The notes: generated by a model not told the origin, from the letters alone. DNA of 38,228 bases from Jiangella anatolica (GCF_003236295.1 NZ_POTW01000065.1:1-38228); one strand, 5' to 3'; shown: positions 1 to 8,645, counted from the stretch's first letter. Translations and numbers: made by a program.

Positions 1-1907
1 CGTCCGCCGCCGAAACCGCCGCCCCCGCCGCCGAACATCCCGCCGCCGCGGCCCATCGAGTTGATGAGGATGCCGCCGAGGATCATCGACGTGAGGTCGG
101 TGCCGCCGCCGCGGGCGGCGCTCTGCTGCCGCTCCCACTGGCCGACGTCCTGCTCGGCCAGCTGCTGCGCCTGCCGGGACAGCTCGTCGGCCCGGCCGAC
201 GGCCTCGAGCGCGGCCGCCGGGTCCGACGCCGCGAGCGACTGGCCCTGCGCCAGATAGCGCGCCGCCTCGGACAGCCGGGTCCGTGCCTCGGTGCCGACC
301 GCCCCGCGCCGCGTCTCGATGAAGTCGTTGACGGCCTTGACCTGCGACGTCACCCGGCCGACCGTCTCGGCCAGCGCGGTACGCGCCCGCTCGGCCTCCG
401 CGGCCGCCGCGCGCACCGGCACGAGCAGGTCGTCCAGCTTCGTCTCCGCCTCGGCCAGCTGCCGCAGCGCGGCCAGCGGGTCGCCGCTCTGCACGGCGGC
501 CTGGCCGGTGGCGACGGCCTGCTGCGCCGTGGCGCTGGCGGCGGTGATGGCCGGGTCGGACGGCGCCAGCCTGGCGGCGTCGGCGATGTCCTGCGACACC
601 GACTCGATCGCCGCGCCGATCCGCCGGCCGGCCGTCTCCAGCTCCTCCTTGGCGCCGTCGACGGCGTCGAGCAGCGTGGCCGCCTGTGCGACGGCGTCCT
701 CGGCGGCCCTGGCCTGGGCGACGGCGGCCGTTCGGTCGTCCGTCTCCAGCGACCGTTTGCCGGCCGCGACGGCCTCGCGGGCCGCCGTCAGCAGCCGGCC
801 GGCCTGGTCGGGGTTGCCGCTGACCGAGGCCAGTGCCGCTGGGGGATAGCTGAGCGCGAGCTGCTCCAGCTGGGTCTTCGCCGCCGGCAGCCGCTGCTCG
901 ACCTCGTCGGCGCGCTGCCCGGTCTCGTCCAGCACCTGGGGCGCACGGGCGTGCAGGTCGCGCAGCTTGTCGAACGCCTCGGCCTGGGCGTCGAGGTCGT
1001 CGCTGACCTCGCGGCAGATGACGATGATCTGCGTCGTCATCGCCCGGGCCTGCGGCTCGGTCTCCGGCTCGGAGTCGTCCAGCCGCTGCCGCAGCGTGAA
1101 CGCCTCGCCGACCCGCGTCTTCGCCGTCGCCAGCAGCTCGCTGAACTCGGTGGTCGCCTCCATGCCGAACTGCGCCTGGGCGAACCCGAGCTCCTGCTCC
1201 GACGTCTTCAGCGCGTCGTCGATCTCGACCAGCGCCGAGCTGGCCCGCTTGTCCAGCTCGTCCAGCGACAGCCCGGCCAGCTCGTCCCCAGGCTGCCCGG
1301 TTCCGGCCGTGGCGGCGGCCTGTCGCCGCCGGCGCAGCACGTACCAGCCGGCGGCGCCCACGCCGGCGACGGCCAGGCCGCCGACCACCCAGGGCGTGGC
1401 GGAGCCGCCGGAGTCCTCGCCGGTCGCGGCCTCGCGGTAGCCGTCGGCGCCGGCGATCGCGGCGCCGGCCCAGTCCTCGTCGCTCAGCCGCGGCCGGATG
1501 TCGTCCTGCCGGACGTCGTCGAGCTGGTCGTCGGTGAGGTCGAGCTCGTCGGTGACCGAGATGCCGAACGAGCGGTCCTCGACGGCGACCGCCAGCAGGA
1601 TGTCGTCGGTGCCGAGACCGGAGGCGGTCGCCGTGTCGTTCGCCCAGGTCTGGCCGTCCGCCCCGTCGAAGCTGTCGACGTAGACGACGAACATCTGCAG
1701 CCCCGACTCGTCGGTCAGCCGGTCGAAGGCCGCCTGGATGCGCTGGTCGTCGTCGCCGGAGAGCGCGCCGGCCCGGTCGGTGATCATTCCTGGCACGTTC
1801 AACGGCGGCTCGGCCGATGCCGGACCGGCGGCGAGGAGCGACGCGGCTGCGCCCAGGACGAACGCTACGCACCCACCCCGCCAACGCGTGGCCTTCACGA
1901 ACCACAT
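1..1907 (-). CDS. TPM-domain secreted membrane-anchored protein (C-terminus cut by window edge)
   Basis: 635 codons are visible; the stop lies left of the window. The ATG at 1907 begins a clear signal peptide (about residues 1-32, basic start, hydrophobic core, cleavage near ASA-EPP). A TPM domain follows (about 40-160: VPGMITDRAGALS at its start, then the beta-strand run LQMFVVYVDS and DDILLAVAVEDRSFGI). One membrane segment (TPWVVGGLAVAGVGAAGWYV) is followed by RRRR, and then several hundred Ala/Glu/Leu-rich residues likely to form long coiled coils. The visible end is Gly-rich (runs of GGGG with MFGGG and GFGGG), the usual tail of this actinobacterial family. TPM proteins act in the cell envelope; some are linked to phosphatase activity or photosystem repair, but no function can be assigned here. 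The start is 28 bp after the XRE gene on the same strand, so read-through is possible. Confidence 0.88.
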   Translation of the reverse strand, partial: MWFVKATRWRGGCVAFVLGAAASLLAAGPASAEPPLNVPGMITDRAGALSGDDDQRIQAAFDRLTDESGLQMFVVYVDSFDGADGQTWANDTATASGLGTDDILLAVAVEDRSFGISVTDELDLTDDQLDDVRQDDIRPRLSDEDWAGAAIAGADGYREAATGEDSGGSATPWVVGGLAVAGVGAAGWYVLRRRRQAAATAGTGQPGDELAGLSLDELDKRASSALVEIDDALKTSEQELGFAQAQFGMEATTEFSELLATAKTRVGEAFTLRQRLDDSEPETEPQARAMTTQIIVICREVSDDLDAQAEAFDKLRDLHARAPQVLDETGQRADEVEQRLPAAKTQLEQLALSYPPAALASVSGNPDQAGRLLTAAREAVAAGKRSLETDDRTAAVAQARAAEDAVAQAATLLDAVDGAKEELETAGRRIGAAIESVSQDIADAARLAPSDPAITAASATAQQAVATGQAAVQSGDPLAALRQLAEAETKLDDLLVPVRAAAAEAERARTALAETVGRVTSQVKAVNDFIETRRGAVGTEARTRLSEAARYLAQGQSLAASDPAAALEAVGRADELSRQAQQLAEQDVGQWERQQSAARGGGTDLTSMILGGILINSMGRGGGMFGGGGGGFGGG

Positions 1908-1935
1908 AGTGCCTGGTGGGCGGGTGGTCGCACAA

Positions 1936-2223
1936 TCAGATCGGGCGTATTGCCCCCGCCGGGCCCGGCGGGGGCAACAGCTCGGGCGCGGCGACGTCGA
2001 GGGCGAGCGCCAGCCGGGCGACCGTCGTCAGCGTCACGTTGCGCTCACCCCGCTCCACCGCGCCGACGTACGTGCGGTGCAGGCCGGCCAGGTCCGCGAG
2101 GTCCTCCTGGCTGAGGCCGCGGCGCTCCCGGGCGGCCCGGACCGTGCGCCCGAACGCGTCCAGCAGGCCGGCCCGGTCCACGCCGTCGCCGGGCGGCGAC
2201 TGCGGCGGACGGCCGGCCGTCAT
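1936..2223 (-). CDS. small XRE-family helix-turn-helix regulator
   Basis: 95 residues that are essentially one Cro/C1-type helix-turn-helix. Residues 25-80 show the pattern VRAARERRGLSQEDLADLAG, then HRTYVGAVERGERN, then LTTVARLALALDV, which are the scaffold, turn and recognition helices of the family. There is no partner domain, only a Pro-rich tail of about 15 residues. The ATG lies 2 bp after the stop of the GntR-type gene, so the two are almost certainly co-transcribed and probably translationally coupled. The target is unknown; the neighbouring TPM gene or the operon's own promoter are the simplest candidates. Confidence 0.85.
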   Translation of the reverse strand: MTAGRPPQSPPGDGVDRAGLLDAFGRTVRAARERRGLSQEDLADLAGLHRTYVGAVERGERNVTLTTVARLALALDVAAPELLPPPGPAGAIRPI

Positions 2224-2225
2224 GG

Positions 2226-2480
2226 CTACGACTCGGCGCCCCGGCCGGTGACGAAGCTGCCCTTGCTCGGATACGTCGCGACCAGCCCGCGCTCGCGCAG
2301 CACCACCATCGCGCGCCGGACCGTGCCGAGCGCCACCTTGTGCGTCCGCGCCAGCTCGATCTCGCCCGGCAGCTTGCCGCCCACGGGGATCCGGCCGGAC
2401 GCGATCTCGCCGGCCAGGAAGTCGGCGAACCGGACGTACGAGTAGCCGGGGAGGTCCGGGTCCGGGTCAAAGGCGGGCAC
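2226..2480 (-). CDS. mini GntR-family winged-helix regulator
   Basis: An 84-residue protein from the GTG at 2480: a GntR winged helix with no effector domain. It shows YSYVRFADFLAGEIASGRIP, GGKLPGEIELARTHKVALGT, VRRAMVVLRERGLVATYPSKG and SFVTGRG, the full GntR DNA-binding pattern. An ATG at 2540 in the same frame would add 20 residues that do not resemble the family. I prefer GTG 2480 because homologues usually begin just before F-D-P-D and because a TAGATT -10 box lies 8 bases upstream, which suggests a leaderless message. Full-length GntR proteins carry a FadR, HutC or MocR domain; this one is wing only, so it may work with the XRE protein encoded 2 bp downstream. Confidence 0.8.
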   Translation of the reverse strand: MPAFDPDPDLPGYSYVRFADFLAGEIASGRIPVGGKLPGEIELARTHKVALGTVRRAMVVLRERGLVATYPSKGSFVTGRGAES

Positions 2481-2488
2481 GGATCGAA

Positions 2489-2494
2489 AATCTA
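2489..2494 (-). promoter_or_regulatory. -10 box (TAGATT), leaderless GntR-type gene
   Basis: Read on the minus strand, TAGATT fits the actinobacterial TAnnnT -10 pattern and ends 8 bases before the GTG at 2480. No Shine-Dalgarno sequence is visible there. It sits in a short AT-richer patch. A -35 box is not obvious. Confidence 0.45.
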
Positions 2495-2706
2495 GAGCGG
2501 CGGTGAACTGCAGGGTTACGTAGGACGCGGCATACCGCACCCATGAGCTGTAGAGAGCACTGTGTTGAACGGGCGCACCATGTGCGGCCGCCGCTCAGAG
2601 TGGCTGGCGTTGGTGTCGTCAGACCCACAGCGATCACGCACCGATGGCCGCGACGTCGCACCGTTCCCGTGGCGGGTGAGGACACCGGCTGATGCCCGCG
2701 AATGCG

Positions 2707-2758
2707 GCGGATGCGCGCGACGCCGGCCGATGCCGGGCCTGGTCCCGGCCGCATCCGC
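2707..2758. terminator. nested inverted repeat, possible terminator or cruciform in the 2541-2822 gap
   Basis: The gap 2541-2822 holds no gene that I can support. It contains an outer repeat GCGGATGC (2707-2714) with GCATCCGC (2751-2758), enclosing a second stem GCCGGG (2732-2737) with CCCGGC (2744-2749). It lies about 65 bp downstream of the yjfF-like stop on the minus strand, where a terminator for the importer operon would be expected. There is no T-run, which is usual in actinomycetes. Confidence 0.45.
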
Positions 2759-2822
2759 CCGCTTGCAAGGTGTCCGCCGGTTTCGCGGGATCAGCCGGCA
2801 GCCGCGGTCGCTCCAGTCCGCG

Positions 2823-3878
2823 TCACCCCGTTTCGGACCGGCGCCGGGCGGCGATGACGCGCTGCAGGATGACGAAGACGAGCAGGATGCCGCCGGTGAT
2901 GATCGTCGTCATCTCCGGCCGGATGCCGCCGTCGCGGGTGATGAGGACGTTCATCAGGCCGAGCACCAGCGCGCCCACCACCGAGCCGAGCACGAAGCCG
3001 GAGCCGCCGGTGAGCAGCGTGCCGCCGATGACGACCGCGGCGATCGCGTCGAGCTCCCAGCCGATGCCGGTGATGTTCTGCGCGCTGCCGAGCCGGGACG
3101 TGTACACGACGGCCGCGACGCCGGCGAGCGTGCCGCTGACGACGTAGATGCCGAGCTTGGTGGCCGACACCGGCAGGCCCATCAGCGTCGCCGACTGCTC
3201 GGACCCGCCGATCGCGTAGACCGTGCGGCCGAACCGGGTCCGGTGCAGCACGACGACGGCGGCGATGACGATCACGACGGCCGCGATCACGCCGGGCGTG
3301 ATCACCAGGTCGTTCACCTTGTCGCCGTCGACGATCTTCAGCTGGGCGGCCAGGTCGCGGATCGCGGAGTCGTCCTCGAGCCGCTCCGGGACGGTGCTCA
3401 GCATCGACGCCAGCCCGCGCGCCAGGAACATCGTCGCCAGCGTCGCGATGAACGGCTGCACCCCGAAGTACTGGATCAGCACGCCGGAGACCAGCCCCAG
3501 CACCGAGCCGATCAGCACCATCATCAGCACCGCGAGCGCCGGCGGCCACCCCGCATTGGCCAGCATCACCCCGGCGACGCTGCTGAACGCGATGACGGCG
3601 CCGACGGACAGGTCGATGCCGCCGGTGAGGATCACGAACGTCAGCCCGACCGCGAGGATGATCAGGTGCGAGTTGTTGACCAGCAGGTTCGACAGCGTGT
3701 TGAACTGCACGATGCGGCCATACGAGGCCTCGCCGTAGATGATCATCCCGACGAAGATGAGCAGCGCCGCCACTGTCGGCAGCGCGGTCAGCCGCGCGCC
3801 GAGCCGGTCGGCCAGCGTGGGTCGCGACGGCGCGGGGCCGGGCGCGGACCCGGTCGGCGGTCGAGTCGTGACGGTCAT
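2823..3878 (-). CDS. sugar (furanose) ABC transporter permease, YjfF-like
   Basis: A 351-residue inner-membrane permease of the RbsC/YtfT/YjfF family (BPD_transp_2). About 9-10 hydrophobic segments are visible, with the family signature GLTFVILTGGIDLSVGAVIA around residues 75-95 and a second conserved glycine-rich stretch DAIAAVVIGGTLLTGGSGFV near 270. It should form the channel with the YtfT-like permease and the YtfR-like ATPase. The ATG at 3878 overlaps the upstream stop by 4 bases (ATGA). A longer reading through the upstream gene in this frame is a shadow. It is the last gene of the importer operon. Assignment as the second permease of a YtfQRT-YjfF system rests on two permeases following one duplicated ATPase. 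Confidence 0.9.
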   Translation of the reverse strand: MTVTTRPPTGSAPGPAPSRPTLADRLGARLTALPTVAALLIFVGMIIYGEASYGRIVQFNTLSNLLVNNSHLIILAVGLTFVILTGGIDLSVGAVIAFSSVAGVMLANAGWPPALAVLMMVLIGSVLGLVSGVLIQYFGVQPFIATLATMFLARGLASMLSTVPERLEDDSAIRDLAAQLKIVDGDKVNDLVITPGVIAAVVIVIAAVVVLHRTRFGRTVYAIGGSEQSATLMGLPVSATKLGIYVVSGTLAGVAAVVYTSRLGSAQNITGIGWELDAIAAVVIGGTLLTGGSGFVLGSVVGALVLGLMNVLITRDGGIRPEMTTIITGGILLVFVILQRVIAARRRSETG

Positions 3879-4939
3879 GCGGCGACGGCCTCCTTCTGCG
3901 ACTGCGCCCGAAGGGCACGGCGATGCCGGAACAGGGACCGGACGCGCTCGGACTGCAGCAGGCTGAGCACGACGATCACGACGGCCTTGAACGCGGGCGT
4001 CGCCGAGGCCGGGATGCCCAGGAACACGACGGTCTTGTCCAGCGTGGCGATCAGCAGCCCGCCGATGACGGCGCCGCCGATGGAGAACTTGCCGCCGGCC
4101 AACGACGTCCCGCCGATGACGACGGCGAGGATCGCGTCCAGCTCCAGCAGGTAGCCGGTGCGCGACACGTCCACCGTCATGACGCTGGCGGTCGCGAACA
4201 CGCCGGCGATGCCGGCCAGCAGCCCGCTCACCGAGTACACCGTCAGCTGCAGGCCGCGCCGGTTCACGCCGGCCAGCCGGCTGGCCCGCGAGTCCATGCC
4301 GATGGCCTCGAGCATGAGCCCGAGCGCGCTGCGCCGCACCAGCAGCGCCACCAGCACGACGATCGCGATGGCCAGCAGGAACACCACAGGCAGGCCGAGG
4401 ACGTAGCCGTTGGCCAGCCAGGCGAAGGAGTCGTTGTCGGCGGTGGTGTTCTGCCCGCCGGTGATGACCTTCGCGATGCCGCGGCCGGCCAGCATCATCA
4501 CCAGCGTGCTGATGAACGGCTGCAGCCCGACGACGGAGACGAGGATCCCGTTGACCGCGCCCAGCGCGGTCGCGATGCCGAGCGCGATGGCCAGCGTCAA
4601 TGCCGCGTCGCCGGCGGTGCCGTCCATCCCGTGCAGCAGCTCCATCGACACCGCGCCGGCGACCACCATGATCGAGCCGACGGAGAGGTCGATGCCGCCG
4701 GTCGCGACCACCAGGCACATGCCGACGGCGATCATCAGGATGGGCGCGGCCGCGCGCAGGATGTCGATGAGGTTGCCCGACAGCCGCCCGGTCTCGTCGT
4801 TGTAGCCGATGGACAGGTACGACGGGTCGGAGACGACGTTGATCGCCAGCAGCAGGACGATCGCGACGACGCCCCAGAACGCCTGGTTGCGCACGATCGT
4901 CCCGCGCCGGGCGGCCAGCCGCGAGGCCAGATCGGTCAT
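3875..4939 (-). CDS. sugar (furanose) ABC transporter permease, YtfT-like
   Basis: 354 residues with the same BPD_transp_2 fold as its downstream neighbour. A cytoplasmic N-terminus (MTDLASRLAARRG) is followed by about nine hydrophobic segments, with VGMCLVVATGGIDLSVGSIM near residues 70-90 and LDAILAVVIGGTSLAGGKFS near 270. Start ATG 4939 has GGTGAG upstream and overlaps the ATPase stop by 4 bases; its own stop overlaps the next start the same way. Such tight coupling suggests equal amounts of the two permeases, which probably form a heterodimer. In E. coli, YtfT/YjfF with YtfQ and YtfR import galactofuranose; substrate here is inferred, not shown. Confidence 0.9.
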   Translation of the reverse strand: MTDLASRLAARRGTIVRNQAFWGVVAIVLLLAINVVSDPSYLSIGYNDETGRLSGNLIDILRAAAPILMIAVGMCLVVATGGIDLSVGSIMVVAGAVSMELLHGMDGTAGDAALTLAIALGIATALGAVNGILVSVVGLQPFISTLVMMLAGRGIAKVITGGQNTTADNDSFAWLANGYVLGLPVVFLLAIAIVVLVALLVRRSALGLMLEAIGMDSRASRLAGVNRRGLQLTVYSVSGLLAGIAGVFATASVMTVDVSRTGYLLELDAILAVVIGGTSLAGGKFSIGGAVIGGLLIATLDKTVVFLGIPASATPAFKAVVIVVLSLLQSERVRSLFRHRRALRAQSQKEAVAA

Positions 4940-6480
4940 TCCGGCTCACCTTCCTCGTCGTCGCCCTCGTCCGCGATGACGGCGACGATCGTCTCCGCCG
5001 TCACGTGCGGGCCGTTCTCCAGCTCGGCGAGCTTGCGGTGGTCCTTCATCACGATGATCCGGTCGCTGAGCCGGACCACCTCCTCCAGCTCGGAGGAGAT
5101 GAAGACGACGGCCACGCCCTTGGCGGCCAGCGCCGCGACGGCGGCCTGGATCTCCGCCTTAGCGCCGACGTCGATGCCGCGGGTGGGCTCGTCGAGGATG
5201 AGCAGGTCCGGCTCGGTGGCCAGCCACCGGCCCAGCAGCACCTTCTGCTGGTTGCCGCCGGAGAGGTACTTCATCGGCCGCTCCGGGTCGGCCGGCCGCA
5301 CGTTCAGCTCGGTGAGGTACTTGCGGACCAGCGTGTCCTGCTCCTTGCGCGACAGCGGCCGGAACCAGCCGCGCTTGGCCTGCACGGCGAGGACCAGGTT
5401 CTCCCGGACGGTGAGATCGCGGATGATGCCCTCGTCGCGCCGGTTCTCGCTGGAGAAGGCGATGTGCTGGTTCAGCGCGGCGGTCGGCGAGTGGATGTCG
5501 GTCTTCTTGCCGCGCAGCCAGATGGTGCCGCTGTCCGGCCGGTCCGCGCCGTAGAGCAGCCGGGCCAGCTCGGTCCGGCCGGACCCGAGCAGCCCGGCCA
5601 GCCCGAGCACCTCGCCGCGGTGCAGCTCGACGTCGGTCGGCTCGGACGAGCCCTTGCGGCCGAGGTCCTCTGCGCGCAGCAGCGGCTCGCCACGCGGCTC
5701 GTAGTGGTGCGACTGCCGCTCGCTGCCCAGTGAGCGCAGCGTCGCGAAGTCCTTGCCGATCATCTTCGAGATCAGCGTCGTGCGGTCCAGCTCCCGGATC
5801 GGGTACTCGCCGACCAGGGCGCCGTTGCGCAGCACCGTCACGCGGTCGCTGATCAGGTAGACCTGGTCGAGGAAGTGCGTGACGAACAGGATCGCCACGC
5901 CCTGGTCGCGCAGCCGCCGCATGATGGTGAACAGGTGCGCCACCTCGGTCGCGTCCAGGCTGGACGTCGGCTCGTCGAGGATCAGCACCTTCGGCTTGGT
6001 CACCATCGCCCGGCTGATCGCGACCAGTTGCTGCACCGCCAGCGACAGTGTGCCGAGCGGGCGGCGCAGGTCGAGGTGCTCCAGACCGAGCATCGAGAGC
6101 ACCTCGGCCGCCGCGCGGTGGGTCGCCTTCCAGTTGATGCCCAGGGGACCGCGGACCTCGTGGCCGAGCATCACGTTCTCGCCGATCGAGAGGTTCGCGC
6201 AGAGGTTGACCTCTTGGTACACGGTGGCGATCCCGGCCGCCTGCGCGTCGGCGGTGCCGCCGAAGCGGCGCTGCTCGCCGGCGACCAGGATCTCCCCCTC
6301 GTCGATCTTGTAGACCCCGGTGAGCGCCTTGATGATGGTCGACTTGCCGGCCCCGTTCTCGCCCATGAGGGTGTGGACCTCACCGGGGAACAGCCGGAAG
6401 TCGACCGCGTCGAGGGCCTTGACCCCGGGGAACGAGATCGAGATGTCCTTCATCTCGACGATCGGTGGCGCTCCGGTCAT
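4936..6480 (-). CDS. sugar ABC transporter ATP-binding protein (tandem NBD), YtfR-like
   Basis: 514 residues with two fused nucleotide-binding domains, as in RbsA/AraG/YtfR. NBD1: Walker A GENGAGKST at 40-48, signature region LSLAVQQLVAISRAM (this non-canonical form is typical of the YtfR branch), Walker B KVLILDEPTSSLD. NBD2: degenerate Walker A GLLGSGRTELARLL, good signature YLSGGNQQKVLLGRWLA, Walker B LLILDEPTRGIDVG. The degenerate second P-loop is normal for this family, in which only one site hydrolyses ATP well. It is cytoplasmic and energises the two downstream permeases. The ATG at 6480 lies 16 bp after the binding-protein gene, with AGGGA upstream. The acidic C-terminal tail (DEGDDEEGEPE) has no known role. 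Confidence 0.92.
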   Translation of the reverse strand: MTGAPPIVEMKDISISFPGVKALDAVDFRLFPGEVHTLMGENGAGKSTIIKALTGVYKIDEGEILVAGEQRRFGGTADAQAAGIATVYQEVNLCANLSIGENVMLGHEVRGPLGINWKATHRAAAEVLSMLGLEHLDLRRPLGTLSLAVQQLVAISRAMVTKPKVLILDEPTSSLDATEVAHLFTIMRRLRDQGVAILFVTHFLDQVYLISDRVTVLRNGALVGEYPIRELDRTTLISKMIGKDFATLRSLGSERQSHHYEPRGEPLLRAEDLGRKGSSEPTDVELHRGEVLGLAGLLGSGRTELARLLYGADRPDSGTIWLRGKKTDIHSPTAALNQHIAFSSENRRDEGIIRDLTVRENLVLAVQAKRGWFRPLSRKEQDTLVRKYLTELNVRPADPERPMKYLSGGNQQKVLLGRWLATEPDLLILDEPTRGIDVGAKAEIQAAVAALAAKGVAVVFISSELEEVVRLSDRIIVMKDHRKLAELENGPHVTAETIVAVIADEGDDEEGEPE

Positions 6481-6496
6481 GACGGATCCCTACGGC

Positions 6497-7489
6497 TCAG
6501 TACTGACGGGTGGGCAGGGCCTCGGTCGCCGCCTCCGGCGAGTCGAACACCTCGCTCGGCACGACGATGTACGGCTCGACCTCCTCGCCGGCCAGCACCT
6601 GGTTGACGACCTCGAGCGCCGTCTCGCCGAACAGCGGGTTGTACTCGGCGACGAAGCTCAGCCGGCCCTCGGCGAGCGCCTCCAGCGCCGGGCGGGTGCC
6701 GTCGATGGTGGCGATCTTGACGTCGACGCCCGGGGTCAGCCCGGCCTCCTCGACGGCGATCGCGGCGCCCAGACCCATCTCGTCGTTCTGCGCGAACACC
6801 AGCTGGATGTCGTTGTTGTTCGCCCGCAGCACGGTCTCGAAGACGCTCTTGGCCTCCTCGGTGGACCAGTTGGCGGTCTGCGCGCCGGTCTTCACCAGGC
6901 CGGGGACGGCGCCGACGGTGTCGTCCCAGCCGCGGTTGCGCTCGTTGACGACGGAGACGCCGGCCGGGCCCTCCAGCACGAAGTAGTTGGCGCCGTCGGG
7001 GAACTCCGACACCGCCCACTCGGCGACCGCGGTGCTGACCTCGAAGTTGTCAGGCGCGATCCGGGTGACGTAGAGGTCGGTGTCGTCGGGCTCGATGCCG
7101 CGGTCGATGAGGATGACCGGGATCTCGGCCTCCTGGGCACGGCGCAGCGAGTCCTCCCAGCCGGCGCCCTCCGTCGCCGAGAGCAGGATGACGTCGACGC
7201 CCTCGTCCACGAACGAGGTGAACGCGTCGATCTGGGAGCGCTGGTCCAGGTTGGTGGCCGGGGCGTAGCGCAGGTCGAAGCCTGCCTCCTCGGTGAACGT
7301 GTCCTGGACGTTCGCCTCGTTCGCCTGCCGCCAGCCGCCCTCCGGGCCGACCGCGACGAAGCCGACGGTGATCGTCTCGTCGCCGCTGCCGCCGGCGCTG
7401 CTGTCGTCGTCTCCGCCGCACGCGGCCAGACCGAGGGTGAGTGCTCCGACGACCGCGAGGGTCCGGGTGACTCGTGGGGTGGTGCGCAT
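6497..7489 (-). CDS. sugar-binding lipoprotein, YtfQ-like
   Basis: 330 residues. Lipoprotein signal: basic start, hydrophobic stretch and lipobox LAAC with the acylated cysteine at 24, followed by an acidic/serine linker. The mature part is a periplasmic-binding/LacI-type fold (Peripla_BP_4) as in YtfQ/RbsB: TITVGFVAVGPEGGWRQANE at the first strand, VILLSATEGAGWED, IPVILIDRG, FAQNDEMGLGAA and KIATIDGTRPALEAL. It delivers sugar to the two permeases. I chose ATG 7489 because AAGGAGGAG lies just upstream; an extension to 7591 in frame would cover the operator. It is the first gene of the operon and is likely repressed by the LacI protein encoded upstream. Confidence 0.92.
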   Translation of the reverse strand: MRTTPRVTRTLAVVGALTLGLAACGGDDDSSAGGSGDETITVGFVAVGPEGGWRQANEANVQDTFTEEAGFDLRYAPATNLDQRSQIDAFTSFVDEGVDVILLSATEGAGWEDSLRRAQEAEIPVILIDRGIEPDDTDLYVTRIAPDNFEVSTAVAEWAVSEFPDGANYFVLEGPAGVSVVNERNRGWDDTVGAVPGLVKTGAQTANWSTEEAKSVFETVLRANNNDIQLVFAQNDEMGLGAAIAVEEAGLTPGVDVKIATIDGTRPALEALAEGRLSFVAEYNPLFGETALEVVNQVLAGEEVEPYIVVPSEVFDSPEAATEALPTRQY

Positions 7490-7502
7490 TGATCTCCTCC
7501 TT

Positions 7503-7517
7503 GAGACCCCGTGTCTC
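7503..7517. promoter_or_regulatory. small hairpin just before the YtfQ-like gene's ribosome site
   Basis: GAGAC (7503-7507) and GTCTC (7513-7517) pair across five bases. In the transcript this stem sits directly before the AAGGAGGAG ribosome-binding site. It is short and could be chance, but it could shield the 5' end of the binding-protein message. Confidence 0.25.
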
Positions 7518-7569
7518 CGGCATGGCTCACGGGTTGTGCCGACATGGACATATCGGGAGAACGGCGGAG

Positions 7570-7599
7570 ATGTTACCGGGAACAAGAGCACCCATGCAA
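7570..7599 (-). promoter_or_regulatory. importer-operon promoter with LacI-type operator
   Basis: Minus strand: -35 TTGCAT (7594-7599), an 18-base spacer, -10 TAACAT (7570-7575). A 14-bp near-palindrome TGTTACCGGGAACA lies at 7571-7584 with a central CCGG, typical of LacI-family sites, and overlaps the -10. The same site with the same spacing occurs before the lacI-like gene. Binding here would block the YtfQ-like gene and everything downstream. Confidence 0.75.
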
Positions 7600-7622
7600 G
7601 AGTAAAATTGTACTGTCCGGAA

Positions 7623-8645
7623 TCACATACTTCGAGGCCTCGCGGTCGACTCCCGCACGATCAGCTCCGGTGCAATCCGCGAGCGTTTTCCCGGGTCGTC
7701 GCCCTCGAGCACGGCGACGAGGATCTCGACGGCCAGCGTGCCGAGCGCGTGGAAGTCCTGGCGGACGGTCGTGAGCGTGGGCAGGAAGTGCCGCGACACC
7801 GGGAGGTCGTCGAAGCCGACGACGCTGACGTCCTCGGGCACGCGGATGCCGCGGTCGCGGAAGCCGTGCAGGATGCCCAGCGCCATCTGGTCGTTCGCGG
7901 CGAAGATCGCGGTGAACGGCGGCAGCTCGTCGAAGGCGACCGCGAACTCGTAGCCCGAGTCCGCCGACCAGTCGCCGACGAAGGCCGGCGGGATGTGCAG
8001 GCCGGCCTTCTTCAGGTGCGCGTGCCAGCCGCGCTCGCGGGCCCGCGCGTCCAGCCAGTCCAGCGGGCCCGCGACGTGCACGATCTCGCGGTGCCCGAGG
8101 TCGATCAGGTGCTGGACGGCGAGCGTGGCGCCCAGGCGCTGGTCGACCGACGCGGTGAGGAAGTTCGGGTCGTCGTCGGCCTTGACGATCAGCGTGGGGA
8201 TGCCGTCGGTGATCGCGCGCAGCACGTCCACGGACGACGCTCGCGGCGCGATCACGCAGAGCGCGTCGATGCCGTGGGCGGTCAGGTAGGCGACCGCCTC
8301 GCGGGGCTGCACGCCGTCGTCGTCGGGGGAGGCGGCCACCGAGCTGACGGAGTAGCCGGCCTCGCGCGCGGCGTGCTCGACGGCACGCAGCGTGCTGTCC
8401 GGCCCGATCTCCACCGGCCGGTCCACGATGACGCCGATCCGCCGCGACTTGCGCGTGGCCAGCGCCCGGGCCGCGCTGTTGCGCTGGTAGTTCAGCTCCT
8501 CGACGACGCGCAGCACCTTCTCGCGCGTCTCCGGCCGGATGTTCGGGTGGTCGTTGAGGACGCGCGAGACGGTCATGTGGGAGACGCCGGCGAGCGACGC
8601 GATGGACCGCAGGTTCGGCTTGTCGTCCGAGCTCCCGGCGCTCAT
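7623..8645 (-). CDS. LacI-family transcriptional repressor of the furanose importer
   Basis: 340 residues from ATG 8645. The N-terminal helix-turn-helix shows the LacI pattern LRSIASLAGVSHMTVSRVLN, the hinge region ELNYQRNSAARALATRKS, then a sugar-binding core (RRIGVIVDRP, HIDALCVIAP in variant form, FAANDQMALGILHGFRDRGI, VSVVGFDDLPVSRHFLPTLT, and the C-terminal LIVRES). ATG 8645 has GGAGGG just upstream; an ATG 27 bases earlier in frame lacks this. It is transcribed towards the importer operon with 133 bp between, and an operator of the same sequence precedes both genes, so autorepression plus control of the importer is the natural reading. The inducer is probably the imported sugar or an early product. 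Confidence 0.92.
   Translation of the reverse strand: MSAGSSDDKPNLRSIASLAGVSHMTVSRVLNDHPNIRPETREKVLRVVEELNYQRNSAARALATRKSRRIGVIVDRPVEIGPDSTLRAVEHAAREAGYSVSSVAASPDDDGVQPREAVAYLTAHGIDALCVIAPRASSVDVLRAITDGIPTLIVKADDDPNFLTASVDQRLGATLAVQHLIDLGHREIVHVAGPLDWLDARARERGWHAHLKKAGLHIPPAFVGDWSADSGYEFAVAFDELPPFTAIFAANDQMALGILHGFRDRGIRVPEDVSVVGFDDLPVSRHFLPTLTTVRQDFHALGTLAVEILVAVLEGDDPGKRSRIAPELIVRESTARPRSM

Noticed and set aside
2562-4154. 530-residue plus-strand ORF across the gap and the YjfF-like gene
   Set aside because: Asp/His/Arg-rich low-complexity shadow; the opposite strand encodes a clear permease.
3879-4949. N-terminal extension of the YjfF-like gene up to 4949
   Set aside because: That part is a frame-shifted shadow of the YtfT-like gene; real homology begins at MTVTTRPP (3878).
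4936-6480. Degenerate signature LSLAVQQ in the first ATPase domain as a defect
   Set aside because: Similar forms are normal in the YtfR branch of sugar ATPases, so it supports the assignment instead.
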